A DNA stretch of 64,000 nucleotides, from assembly GCA_003259005.1 (NCBI GenBank), contig QLII01000001.1:2124501-2188500 (forward strand), in the 5' to 3' direction. Position 1 is the stretch's first letter. Every line of letters starts with the position of its first letter. Positions 52,327-60,296 of the stretch are shown here, piece after piece. A program made the position numbers and the translations under genes. This DNA is from Spirosoma telluris. Lineage in GTDB: Bacteria > Bacteroidota > Bacteroidia > Cytophagales > Spirosomataceae. The notes beneath the pieces were generated by a model that saw only the letters and a list, made by a program, of their open reading frames with translations, made no database searches and had not been told where the DNA came from.

Positions 52327-53192
52327 TTATTTCCGCTCTGCAGCCATTTTTACGGGCTGTTCAACAACTAATCCCTCGTTGGGTTTCCATTTATCGTATT
52401 CCATGTAGCGGGCCGTTTGGGTTGCTACGGCAAGGCCTTTAAGTTTGGCCACTACATGAAGTGCGCCATCAATACCCGCCGATACTCCGGCTGTTGTGAT
52501 CACCTGCCCATTGTCGACAAAGCGCGTATCTCGGAGTATTTTGGCTTTAGGTGTTGCGTTTTGCAGCTTGTCGATGTAGTTATGAAAGGTGGTGGCCTGC
52601 TTGCCATCCAACAAGCCCGCTTTGGCTAATAAACCAGCTCCGGTGCAAACAGATAGCATAACTTCGGCGTCCTGTGCACAAGCTTTTATCCAGCTAATCA
52701 GCACTTTATTCTCAATAAAAGGGCCGGTTTGGCCACCAGGCAGCACAACAATATCCGGCTTGGGGCAGTCGGCAAGGCTATAGTTCGGGATAATTTTAAT
52801 GAATCCCTGACTAACGATCGGATCTTTCGTAAGCGAAACAGTGTACACATTGAACCCTTCCGTTGACGCGAAAACTTCACTTGGGCCTGAGAAATCAAGC
52901 ACCTCGACGCCGTTGTGAATAAAGATCGCTACGTTTCGCTTGACTGATTTTTTCTGCCCCTCCGAAGCGAGTCCATCAGGGCAACACTCCGTTTGACAAA
53001 GGGCATACCACAATGTTTACAGGCACCTGGTCCGTCATGACGTTCCAGATCGCAGGCATTATTGCAAGGCTCACAGTAATAGGCCATTAATTCCGCTTTT
53101 CGACCCGGTTTTTGCGCAAAGACCGAGCAGAGAAAAGAGCTAAGTAAACCGGTTAAAATCAAGTAGCGAATGGACTGAATAGATGAGTTCAT
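52327..53192 (-). CDS. Exported DJ-1/PfpI-family protein with N-terminal zinc-ribbon (one frameshift)
   Basis: 288 residues after repair. Signal peptide (about 1-26, ending SVFAQ), then a Cys-rich zinc-ribbon YYCEPCNNACDL...GACKHCGMPF, then a DJ-1 domain (NVAIFIHNGVEVLDFSGPSE, nucleophile Cys in LSVCTGAGLLAKAGLLDG). As written the two parts are in different frames; one base in the coding-strand G run (C 52957-52960 on +) joins them. If the break were real they would be two genes with an 85-bp overlap, which is less likely. The GlxA-type regulator is 12 bp upstream, with a homologous DJ-1 domain. Confidence 0.78.
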
Positions 53193-53203
53193 ACGGGTAA
53201 ATT

Positions 53204-54163
53204 TTAGGAGGATAATGGCATTTTTATAGTAGTAGAGTTACTTGATTTCTGCCAGATTCGGCGGAGTTGACGAGCATCCTGAAAACCACACTTAGCGGCA
53301 ATGGCTTCCATGGTCATACCCGGATTATGCTGTAGCGTACGGGCCAGTTCGAGCCGAAGTTGGGTTGTATAGTCCTGAATGGTCGTACCCGTCTCCTTCC
53401 GAAAGGTGCGAGTCAGATTTCGGGTACTCATGTTGGCGATTTCGGCCAGATCTTCCAGCGTTGCGTTGGCTTCCAGATTGGCAATCAGCCAGTCCTGCAT
53501 CTGGTGAATGGCCACGTTCATATGGTTTCGATAATCGAGGTAAACGCTTTTCTGCGTATGCTCAGCACCCCGCCGAAAATACACGACTAATTCCCGGGCT
53601 ATTTTCGTCGCAAATAACGAGCCTCGCTCTTGTTCCAGAATGGCTAAAGCCAGGTCAATTCCAGCCGTTACCCCTGCACTGGTGTAGATGTTGCCATCTT
53701 TCACAAACAACCGGTCAGTCTGGGTAATTAACCGGGGGTAGGTCGTCTGCAATTCGTCAATCCGTTTCCAGTGTGTTGTACATTTTCGGCCATCGAGAAG
53801 TCCGGCCTGGGCTATAAGAAAAGCACCTGTGCACACCGAGCATACATAAACACCCTGCGCATGTTGCCGCCGAAGCCAGTCGAAAAAAATCGTCTCTTCC
53901 TGTAGCCCCGACCGAATGTACTCCATTTCCATACCGGGCAGAAAAATGTAATCACCCGGCTGAGTCTGAACCTCATTAAATGACAGTACAGCCCCAAAAT
54001 TCAAGCCCGCAGAGCTGGTAACCGGGCTTTGAAACGAACAATATGTCAGTTGATACGAAGCTCCATAGTCGACAGCTTCGTAAAAAACCTGAACGGGTCC
54101 CGTCAGGTCAAGAACATGTACACGTGGTGGGACAACAAAAATCACTTGTGTACAAGGAGCCAT
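53204..54163 (-). CDS. GlxA-family transcriptional regulator (DJ-1 domain plus AraC helix-turn-helix)
   Basis: 319 residues from the ATG at 54163 (MAPCTQVIFVV). N-terminal DJ-1/PfpI-type domain (LDLTGPVQVFYEAV, CSVCTGAFLIAQAGLLDG) and C-terminal AraC pair of helix-turn-helices (LEDLAEIANMSTRNLTRTF, MEAIAAKCGFQDARQLRRIW). Members sense small amines or are otherwise poorly known. It lies directly upstream of the DJ-1 gene on the same strand, so they may form a sensor-effector pair. The stretch upstream has TACTTTTA, close to the TAnnTTTG consensus. Confidence 0.9.
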   Translation of the reverse strand: MAPCTQVIFVVPPRVHVLDLTGPVQVFYEAVDYGASYQLTYCSFQSPVTSSAGLNFGAVLSFNEVQTQPGDYIFLPGMEMEYIRSGLQEETIFFDWLRRQHAQGVYVCSVCTGAFLIAQAGLLDGRKCTTHWKRIDELQTTYPRLITQTDRLFVKDGNIYTSAGVTAGIDLALAILEQERGSLFATKIARELVVYFRRGAEHTQKSVYLDYRNHMNVAIHQMQDWLIANLEANATLEDLAEIANMSTRNLTRTFRKETGTTIQDYTTQLRLELARTLQHNPGMTMEAIAAKCGFQDARQLRRIWQKSSNSTTIKMPLSS

Positions 54164-54250
54164 TGAATCGCTGATTAGTCCGTAAAAGTACACGGTTATT
54201 TCAGCACGCAATGGCCAACCACCGGACATTTTAGGCCATCCGCTTATAAT

Positions 54251-54305
54251 CTTAAAATGCTAGTGCGGAAGTAGACAAAGTCTACTTCCGCACTAGCATT
54301 TTAAG
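54251..54305. repeat. Perfect 26-bp palindrome with 3-nt loop
   Basis: Arms beginning CTTAAAATGCTAGTGCGGAA and the exact complement surround AAA. It lies between the LpxR-like gene (ending 54351) and the GlxA regulator on the same strand. It could terminate the LpxR message. Confidence 0.85.
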
Positions 54306-54350
54306 ACATAAACCCTGTGATTGCAAATCATAATGGCTGCGCCAGCGGGC

Positions 54351-55346
54351 TCATAATCCAATGAACAGTGTCAGATTGCCGACCTGTTGCGAGGGGGCTC
54401 CCTCATATTGGGGGGTAATCAGTTTTTCGCTAAATGAAACACCCAGCCGATTTCGGGATAGTACCGCTCCATATTCGAACTGCACAAACGCCCGCTTCAG
54501 CAAGTCGCGATCAACGACGTATTGAGCCCGATCGTGACTGAAAAAACCACCCTGCAAAATGGAATCGTCCATAACTAACCGAGCCACCGGACGCATGTAA
54601 AAGAAAAACTGAACCTTACGGTAATTTGGAGCATGGTGAACGCCCTCAACGATGGCAGGACGCTCATAATTAGAAAAATAATCACTGAAAATACCAGCCC
54701 GGAATGTAATCCCCGCGTTGATGTTGTTATTCAGCGTTCCTACATTGGTACTCAGCAAACCTAGAATTTGCAGATTAGGCGAGGGTTGTACGAGTAATTT
54801 TTCATACTGAATGAGGTAGTTAATCACAACATCGGACGGTAACTGGTGGCTCCATCCCTCGGGTTTGTTATACCCCATCTGTTTATGAAACCAGGTTTGC
54901 ACTTCCTCGCCAAATGCCGCTTTGCCTAACACCCCTAAATCCAGTTCAGTAGTCAGTCGCTGATGATGTATGGGGTCGGAGGAGGTTAACGAGTGGGTGA
55001 TGTATAACAAGGCGGCATAAGGTCGGCTTGTGCGAATTACCTCTTTGTTGGTGATATCGGAGGGGGTGTACATGAGCTGCGTTAGCCCGATACTATAGAG
55101 ATTATTGACCTCGTGGGGGTTTTCGCCTATTGGAATCAGGAGGGCACTCAGGAACCGGGCTTTGGCGGTCTTGGTATAAAAAACGTCAATGCGGGTGCCG
55201 TTGGTGTATTCGCGGTCGGTTACTTCCCGGCGAGCATTGAGCGCATCGTTGTCTTCACTGATGCGGAGTAATTGCAATTTGTTTCGTTGCGCCATGCCAG
55301 GCAGGGTCAGAAACAACCCTATCATTAACCATACTAAGCGTTTCAT
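54351..55346 (-). CDS. LpxR-family lipid A 3'-O-deacylase-like outer-membrane protein (DUF2219)
   Basis: 331 residues with a signal peptide (about 1-19, ending GMAQ). LpxR marks are ISEDNDALNARREVTDREYT and TNGTRIDVFY (Asn-Asp and the DREYTNG block that carries catalytic residues), a beta-barrel body and an aromatic-poor end LTLFIGL. Characterised LpxR removes the 3'-acyloxyacyl chain of lipid A in the outer membrane. It fits with the nearby Kdo/8-amino-Kdo genes as LPS tailoring. Intact frame. Confidence 0.83.
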   Translation of the reverse strand: MKRLVWLMIGLFLTLPGMAQRNKLQLLRISEDNDALNARREVTDREYTNGTRIDVFYTKTAKARFLSALLIPIGENPHEVNNLYSIGLTQLMYTPSDITNKEVIRTSRPYAALLYITHSLTSSDPIHHQRLTTELDLGVLGKAAFGEEVQTWFHKQMGYNKPEGWSHQLPSDVVINYLIQYEKLLVQPSPNLQILGLLSTNVGTLNNNINAGITFRAGIFSDYFSNYERPAIVEGVHHAPNYRKVQFFFYMRPVARLVMDDSILQGGFFSHDRAQYVVDRDLLKRAFVQFEYGAVLSRNRLGVSFSEKLITPQYEGAPSQQVGNLTLFIGL

Positions 55347-55478
55347 GGACTGTAAAATTGAAAATCATTGGTGCCTGGTTTTGGTAGGTATCAATTAGAA
55401 GTTATGAAATTGGACTTGATTCAGCTCTGATGCCGGCTTACGTAGACACCAGCACCAGAGTGATCATTACGGCGGGTT

Positions 55479-55733
55479 CTATACGTTTTGCTCGAAGATT
55501 ACCTCGCGGGCAATATAATTTTTCAATTGGCCAACCGTCTGGATGGTCCACCAGTCTTCGTCGGGAATACGAATGCCAAAACTGATCTCTACCTGAAGCA
55601 TCAGATCAGTAAGATCGAGCGAGTCGAGTCCCAGGTCGCGGCTGAAATTAGCCTGATCGGTCAGGGCAGTTAAATGGATACCGATATTGGTAAGGATCTC
55701 CTGTAGGCGATTGTTTATTTGTGAAAGTGTCAT
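55479..55733 (-). CDS. Acyl carrier protein-like protein
   Basis: 84 residues from the ATG at 55733. The phosphopantetheine attachment motif is LGLDSLDLTDLMLQVE (Ser in DSL), in a standard four-helix ACP. The segment PDEDWWTIQTVGQLKNYI matches ACP helix IV but with an unusual WW pair. It is isolated from fatty-acid genes and lies 108 bp after the RND pump gene on the same strand. It may serve a dedicated acyl pathway; the housekeeping ACP is probably elsewhere. Confidence 0.85.
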   Translation of the reverse strand: MTLSQINNRLQEILTNIGIHLTALTDQANFSRDLGLDSLDLTDLMLQVEISFGIRIPDEDWWTIQTVGQLKNYIAREVIFEQNV

Positions 55734-55753
55734 GGTGATGTTGGGTTTATAGG

Positions 55754-55829
55754 ATTCGGTTTGTGGTATACGGTTGGCGAACCGCCAAAAGCAACTGTGG
55801 GTCCGCCAACCGTATACCACAAACCGAAT
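55754..55829. repeat. Perfect 26-bp hairpin between RND and ACP genes
   Basis: Arms beginning ATTCGGTTTGTGGTATACGG and the exact complement are 24 nt apart. It fills the gap between two co-directional genes and may separate their messages. Confidence 0.8.
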
Positions 55830-55841
55830 ACCGTAAACTAT

Positions 55842-58800
55842 TTAAGAAACAGCTACTTCTTCTATGACTTCCGTCGTTTTAGATTTAGACCGGAAGTTCG
55901 TCCACTTCTCCTGAATCCGATCCACGATATAATACATCATCGGCACCAGATAAATAGTTAGTACCATCGAACTGGTCAAGCCCCCGATCAGTACCCAGGC
56001 CAGTGAGTTTTTCCATTCGGCCCCAGCACCCGAAGCGGTTGCAATCGGAATCATACCAATGACCATGGCAATGGTGGTCATCAGAATGGGGCGTAACCGT
56101 TCTTCGCCAGCGTGCAGAATAGCCTGCCTGAAAGGTACGCCATCGGCTTTTTGCTGATTGGCAAAATCGACAATCAGGATGGCATTTTTAACCACCAGAC
56201 CAATCAGCATCAACATCCCCAGCATGGCGAAAATACCGATGTTGGATGAGCTGAGTGCTAAGGCCAGCAGCGCGCCAATGACCGCTACGGGAATCGAGAA
56301 CAACACCACAAACGGGTACACAAAGCTGTCATAGAGCAAAACCATGATGAAGTATACGAGCATCAGACCGGCCAGCATCGCGATACCCAGTGAGCCAAAC
56401 CCTTCACTTTGGTTTTTGGCATCGCCACCCCAGCTAACCGTTACGCCAGATGGCAGTGGATTCTTCGCCAGATCAGCCTGAATAACAGCTGTTAGTGTTC
56501 CCGAACCCGTTCCTAACGTATTGGCCGTGACCGTAACCGATGAGCGACGGTTCTTACGCTCCAGCAGTGAAGGTCCATTACTGAGCGAAACATTGGCGAA
56601 CTCCGCCAGGCGCACCGAACGATTGGCCGATGGACTGAAGAAGTTTATGCTCTTCACATCATCAGGATTTTTCCGATCAAAAGCGTCCAGCATAACGCGG
56701 ATGTCATAATCCTCACCATTATCCCGAAACTTGGAATCATCGTTACCAGCAAAGGCATTTTGCAGGGTTCCCCCAACGGTTTGAATGTTTAGCCCGAGTT
56801 TGGCCATTTTCTCCCGATCAATTTCTACCCGAACTTCCGGGTTACCAGACTCGACCGATACGTTTACGTCGTTGGCACCGGGGGTTCGACTGATTCGATT
56901 TGCCAGTTCCTGAGCGGCCGCCAGATTCTGATTGACATCGTTTCCACTCAGGAAAATCTCGATAGGTGCCGTACCGGAATTAACGATCCCAATCACCGAC
57001 GAACCGAATTCGATAGCAGGGAAACGGTCTTCCAGTTCTTTCCGGACATCCATCATGTACTGTTCCGTTGGCTTTTGGCCGGGTCGTTCGGCAGCATCCG
57101 CCAGTTGCACGGTTAATTCGGTGCGGTTTGTTGAGCCCTGCCCTGTACTGTTAACCCCCGTACTAGCCCCGCCCACGTTAGCGAAAATGGTTTGCACTTC
57201 GGGTTTCTTACGCAGGTAGTTTTCAATAGCTCTGGATGTGAGGTTGTTTTGCTGTAAGGATACGCTCTTGTCGAGCTTCACTGTGAGCAGAAACTTACCC
57301 TGATCGCCCTGCGCGACGAACTCCGAACCAATAATCCCCAGACTCATCACCCAGCCCGTGAAGACAAAAATAGCGCCCAAAATGCCCGTGAAGGCCAATT
57401 TATGACTCAATACCCAGGCCAGACTGCTGTGATACCCAGCGGTCAGGCTAGTTAGCCCTTTTTCGAACCACAACAGGAAAGCCTGAAATGGATTCTTGGG
57501 GTTCAAATGCTCCAGTTTGGCAAGGTTAGAAGTAAGCCAGGGCGTAAGCGTGAAACTGACCAGCAAACTAACCAGAGTAGCGAAGGCAACGGTCAGCGAA
57601 AACTGCCGTAACAAATCAGCAATGACAGCATCTACGAATGTAATGGGTACGAACACGACCACAATAACCAGGGTAATGGCAACGGCTGCAAAGCCAATTT
57701 CGCTGACACCGTCCAGCGTGGCCCGCCAGCGATCTTTACCCATTTCGAGGTGTCGCTGAATATTTTCGAGTACTACAATGGAGTCATCGACCAGAATACC
57801 AATTACCAGCGACAGGGCCAGCAGAGTCATCAGATTGAGCGAATAGCCCATTACATACATGAACAGGAAGGCTGAAATCAGCGAAGCAGGTACCGACACC
57901 ATCACGATGAAGGCGTTACGAAGGCTATGCAGGAACAACAACATCACAAGGGCCACCAGACCAACAGCCAGGATCAAATCGTGCGTTACGGCTTCGACGG
58001 ATGCCAGGGTAAATACACTGCTATCGTAGGCAATGGCAAAGTTGACCTTGTCTTTGGCGTTTTCCTTCTCGACAACAGCCAGTTTCTCCTGGACTAATTT
58101 ACTGATTTCGACGGCGTTGGCATCGGATTGTTTCTTAATAAACAGACCGATCCCATTCTGGCCATTAAAGCGGCTGATACTGGTTGGCTCCGTAATGCCA
58201 TCCGTAACGTTGGCCACATCGCCTACGCGGATGGGACTACCGTTGGCGGGGGTGGCGATAACCAGTTTACGAATGTCATCCATCGACGCGAATTTCCCGG
58301 CGAGCCGAAGCGTCATATTCTCCGTGGTGCTTTTTACTTTCCCGGTCGGAAAGTCAAGATTCGCCTGGTTGATTGCCTGAGACACCTGGAGAAGCGACAA
58401 TCCGTAGTAGTTTAGTTTATCGTCATTGACGTTGATCCGAATCTCGCGCTTGTCGCCCCCCACCATGGTGATGTCGGCAACACCTTTAATTTGCTGAAGT
58501 ACAGGCAGATACTTATCTTCTACCTGCTGATAAAACACTTCGTTTGGCAAGGTAGAGGTGGCCAGCAACTGCATAATAGGCTGGTCGCTGGGCGATATTT
58601 TCGACAGGGAAGGCTGCTCGGCATCGTCGGGTAAATCGCTCACCATTTTATCGATTTCACGCTGGGCATCCTGTAAAGCCAGGTCAATATCTGTACCTGC
58701 TTTAAACTGAACTACAACAACCGACGCATTTTCGAAGGAGTTGGCTTTCACGTCGTCGAGGTTATCTAAGCCCGATACGGCATCCTCTATTTTCCGACTG

Positions 58801-58988
58801 ATCTCGGTTTCAACTTCCGATGGAGCAGCGCCTGGATAAACCGTGGTGATCGTAATGACAGGAGTAGAAAATTCCGGAAGAAGCTCGTAGCTTAACATCC
58901 GGTAGGAAAACAAACCACCTATAGTCAGAATCGCAAACAGTACGATAATGAGCGAGGGGCGTTTGATGATGGTTTCAACAAATTTCAT
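55842..58988 (-). CDS. RND-family multidrug/solute efflux permease (AcrB/HAE1-like)
   Basis: Inner-membrane proton-driven pump of 1048 residues, intact. Twelve helices with two large periplasmic loops are visible. The first helix is LIIVLFAILTIGGLFSYRML. The proton-relay pair lies in VIGILVDDSIVVLENIQRH (about residues 395-413). The second half shows PFVVLFSIPVAVIGALLAL and MLMLIGLVVKNAILIVDFAN. It is last of the tetR-tolC-adaptor-pump block. Hydrophobic drugs, bile-like compounds or lipids are possible substrates; no metal-binding Met/His pattern of CusA type stands out. Confidence 0.93.
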   Translation of the reverse strand: MKFVETIIKRPSLIIVLFAILTIGGLFSYRMLSYELLPEFSTPVITITTVYPGAAPSEVETEISRKIEDAVSGLDNLDDVKANSFENASVVVVQFKAGTDIDLALQDAQREIDKMVSDLPDDAEQPSLSKISPSDQPIMQLLATSTLPNEVFYQQVEDKYLPVLQQIKGVADITMVGGDKREIRINVNDDKLNYYGLSLLQVSQAINQANLDFPTGKVKSTTENMTLRLAGKFASMDDIRKLVIATPANGSPIRVGDVANVTDGITEPTSISRFNGQNGIGLFIKKQSDANAVEISKLVQEKLAVVEKENAKDKVNFAIAYDSSVFTLASVEAVTHDLILAVGLVALVMLLFLHSLRNAFIVMVSVPASLISAFLFMYVMGYSLNLMTLLALSLVIGILVDDSIVVLENIQRHLEMGKDRWRATLDGVSEIGFAAVAITLVIVVVFVPITFVDAVIADLLRQFSLTVAFATLVSLLVSFTLTPWLTSNLAKLEHLNPKNPFQAFLLWFEKGLTSLTAGYHSSLAWVLSHKLAFTGILGAIFVFTGWVMSLGIIGSEFVAQGDQGKFLLTVKLDKSVSLQQNNLTSRAIENYLRKKPEVQTIFANVGGASTGVNSTGQGSTNRTELTVQLADAAERPGQKPTEQYMMDVRKELEDRFPAIEFGSSVIGIVNSGTAPIEIFLSGNDVNQNLAAAQELANRISRTPGANDVNVSVESGNPEVRVEIDREKMAKLGLNIQTVGGTLQNAFAGNDDSKFRDNGEDYDIRVMLDAFDRKNPDDVKSINFFSPSANRSVRLAEFANVSLSNGPSLLERKNRRSSVTVTANTLGTGSGTLTAVIQADLAKNPLPSGVTVSWGGDAKNQSEGFGSLGIAMLAGLMLVYFIMVLLYDSFVYPFVVLFSIPVAVIGALLALALSSSNIGIFAMLGMLMLIGLVVKNAILIVDFANQQKADGVPFRQAILHAGEERLRPILMTTIAMVIGMIPIATASGAGAEWKNSLAWVLIGGLTSSMVLTIYLVPMMYYIVDRIQEKWTNFRSKSKTTEVIEEVAVS

Positions 58989-58989
58989 T

Positions 58990-59090
58990 TTTCAAAGAGT
59001 AAAAGAGTGAATGAGTGAAAGAGTGAAAAATTGTTCGCGAGAAGGTTGGAGTATTGTTTCGCCCTTTCGCTCATTCACTCTTTCGCTCTT
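58990..59090. repeat. Word-repeat palindrome (GAGTGAATGAGTGAAAGAGT)
   Basis: The gap between adaptor and pump genes has arms built on AAAGAGTGAATGAGTGAAAG and complement-like TCGCTCATTCACTCTTTCGC. Pairing is imperfect. The word differs from the other palindromes. Confidence 0.65.
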
Positions 59091-59093
59091 TAC

Positions 59094-60143
59094 CTATTGC
59101 GCCACTACCAGTGTACCGTTTTGCAAGTTGATTTGACCGCTCGTAACGACCTGATCACCAGCTTTTAGCCCCTTCGTAATTTCGTAGTAGTCGTTTGTGG
59201 TCGCGCCAATTTCAACGGATTTCAGCATCGCTTTACCGTTTTCGATCACATAAATCTGCGGTTGCTTTGCCGATCCAATAATGGCCTGACGAGGTACAGC
59301 CAGCGTTTGGCTTTTCACGTTGTTGGTGTTGGCAATGGAGCCGTACATACCAGCGCGGAGTAGATTTTTACTGGAGTTGCTAACCGTAATCTCAACCGGG
59401 TAATTGTGAGCCGCGTCGCCTTGGGCCGCAATCATGGAAATACGTCCGCTAAAATGCGCATCTGGATAGACTTCGGTGTCAATAGGCAGTGTTTGGCCAA
59501 CGTGGAATTGATTGATGGCTTTTTCAGGAATTTGAACCACTAATTTCAGAGTCGAAATATCCGTCACTTTAGCAATCGGCGACCCAACCGAAACTACTGA
59601 TCCTTTCTCAACCACTTTCTCGGTAACAATACCTGAAAAAGGGGTCGTGACGGTCGTATTGGCCACTTGTTTCTGAAGCTGTTTGATTTGTGCCTGGGTC
59701 GAGCGAATGCTGAGTTGTGTTCGTTCCAGATTGACGGCGGGCGTAGCATCGCCTTTTACCAGATTCTCGTACCGTTTCAGGTCGTTTTGATACCCTTCCA
59801 GCGTCACTTGTGCGGCTTCAATCTGGTACTTAAGCTGATCGTCGTCCAGTTTGGCAATCAACCGACCAGCGCCAACAGTTTGTCCTTCTTCAATGGGTAA
59901 AGAGATAATTTGGCCACCCGCTTGTGGCCGGATTTCAATTTCCCGGTTTGGCGAAAATGAGCCTAAAAATTCGGTTTCCTGCGACAGATTCCGCAGTTCG
60001 GCAACGGCCGTGCGTACCCCTACCTTTTGACCAGCATTGGGTTTGTACACTTTTTCTTCAACTTCTTTTTTGTTGTTGACTAATGTCCAGGCCGTCAGGC
60101 CAAGCGTAGCAACAAGGGCAAGTATTACCAAAATTCGTTTCAT
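59094..60143 (-). CDS. RND efflux periplasmic adaptor (HlyD/AcrA-like)
   Basis: Membrane-fusion protein linking pump and TolC; 349 residues, intact. An N-terminal TM anchor (about 1-22), the biotinyl-lipoyl halves (IRPQAGGQIISLPIEEGQTV and VTTPFSGIVTEKVVEKGSVV), a short helical hairpin (about 105-150) and a beta-barrel (LVVQIPEKAINQFHVGQTLP) are in the expected order. It sits 105 bp upstream of the pump gene. Confidence 0.93.
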   Translation of the reverse strand: MKRILVILALVATLGLTAWTLVNNKKEVEEKVYKPNAGQKVGVRTAVAELRNLSQETEFLGSFSPNREIEIRPQAGGQIISLPIEEGQTVGAGRLIAKLDDDQLKYQIEAAQVTLEGYQNDLKRYENLVKGDATPAVNLERTQLSIRSTQAQIKQLQKQVANTTVTTPFSGIVTEKVVEKGSVVSVGSPIAKVTDISTLKLVVQIPEKAINQFHVGQTLPIDTEVYPDAHFSGRISMIAAQGDAAHNYPVEITVSNSSKNLLRAGMYGSIANTNNVKSQTLAVPRQAIIGSAKQPQIYVIENGKAMLKSVEIGATTNDYYEITKGLKAGDQVVTSGQINLQNGTLVVAQ

Positions 60144-60180
60144 GATTGTGTTTATACGATTTTGAAGGTTGTGTTAAGTT

Positions 60181-60286
60181 AATGGATAATGAATAATGTA
60201 AAATGGATAATAAACAACAACTAATTCACTAAAAATCAATTGTTTAACCAAAATCATTATTCATTTTACATTGTCCATTATTCATT
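60181..60286. repeat. Word-repeat palindrome (AATGGATAATGAATAATG family)
   Basis: 25-bp arms (60181-60205 and 60262-60286) pair with about three mismatches. The words match those at 42464-42543. Confidence 0.7.
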
Positions 60287-60296
60287 CAATTAATGG

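Noticed and set aside
954..52960. Programmed ribosomal frameshifting or widespread pseudogenisation
   Set aside because: Breaks are all base losses in short G/C runs spread over unrelated genes, lack slippery heptamers with downstream structures in common, and include essential genes. Sequencing error is simpler.
55842..58988. Heavy-metal (CusA-type) pump
   Set aside because: No methionine or histidine metal-relay pattern and no metal genes nearby; HAE1-like drug/lipid pump is the better reading.
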